From Deltaproteobacteria bacterium (lineage in GTDB: Bacteria; Desulfobacterota; Desulfobacteria; Desulfobacterales; ETH-SRB1): 5,434 nt of DNA. Positions within the stretch are counted from its first letter, which is position 1, and every line of letters starts with the position of its first letter. A program made the position numbers and the translations under genes. The DNA is taken from contig JAFCZU010000385.1 in assembly GCA_019314185.1 (NCBI GenBank), positions 1-5,434 on the forward strand. Reading direction: 5' to 3'. This document shows positions 5,400-5,434 of this stretch, piece after piece. Below the pieces are notes generated by a model. That model was given only the letters and a program-made list of their open reading frames with translations. It was not told the DNA's origin and made no database searches.

Positions 5400-5434
5400 C
5401 TATTTCTGTTTCTTTTCAGCCGTTTTGATACTCG
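5400..5434 (-). CDS. Possible C-terminal end of a minus-strand gene (partial)
   Basis: One minus-strand frame entering at the window edge reads SIKTAEKKQK and stops at TAG (5402-5400). The charged, lysine-rich end is typical of a protein C-terminus, and the position next to intergenic repeats would fit. Ten codons are too few to prove a gene; the other two frames also remain possible. No product can be given. Confidence 0.2.
   Translation of the reverse strand, partial: SIKTAEKKQK

Overview
The window looks like a piece of an anaerobic Gram-negative bacterial genome, most plausibly an uncultured Desulfobacterota (deltaproteobacterial) lineage. That is an inference from the combination of a very large-type 2-hydroxyacyl-CoA dehydratase activase, PEP-CTERM (exosortase-sorted) envelope proteins, and dispersed heptamer and ACAGGATTT repeats. 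No ribosomal or other marker gene is present to confirm it.

Layout. Positions 1-1035 (+) hold the 3' end of a CoA-substrate-specific enzyme activase / HgdB-like protein whose start lies outside the window. Positions 1036-1368 are a convergent intergenic gap carrying a 189-bp element with about 35-bp imperfect terminal inverted repeats, which looks like an internally deleted insertion sequence or MITE. Positions 1369-3254 (-) are a tight two-gene operon. It is transcribed in the order hexapeptide-repeat (left-handed beta-helix) acyltransferase with membrane segments, then family 2 (ceramide glucosyltransferase-like) membrane glycosyltransferase. The two are 8 bp apart, and the ribosome binding site of the second overlaps the stop codon of the first. 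A rho-independent terminator at about 3371-3408 separates this operon from the upstream minus-strand gene.

Positions 3437-4376 (-) are a PEP-CTERM secreted protein broken by a single-base frameshift; removing one base gives an intact 312-residue protein with a signal peptide and a C-terminal PEP-CTERM anchor. Positions 4645-4842 (-) carry the last 65 codons of a second PEP-CTERM gene that has lost everything upstream. This stretch is easy to miss because its only in-frame ATG gives a 55-residue ORF. Its sorting signal is nearly the same as that of the first gene. The rest (4843-5434) is AT-rich and noncoding as far as can be seen. It contains an ACAGGATTT-type repeat next to the truncated gene, a cluster of ATGTAA motifs, and two identical 49-bp copies of a heptamer (AACATCG-like) repeat. 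The last 35 bases may be the end of another minus-strand gene.

How the genes may work together. The acyltransferase and glycosyltransferase very probably act on one membrane-bound glycolipid or surface-glycan precursor. PEP-CTERM proteins are handled by exosortase and usually accompany exopolysaccharide production, so the minus-strand block is consistent with cell-surface functions. The activase belongs to unrelated anaerobic acyl-CoA or benzoyl-CoA-type chemistry and is more GC-rich. No obviously new defence or genetic system is visible. The most unusual content is the pair of decayed PEP-CTERM genes set among short repeats and a MITE-like element.
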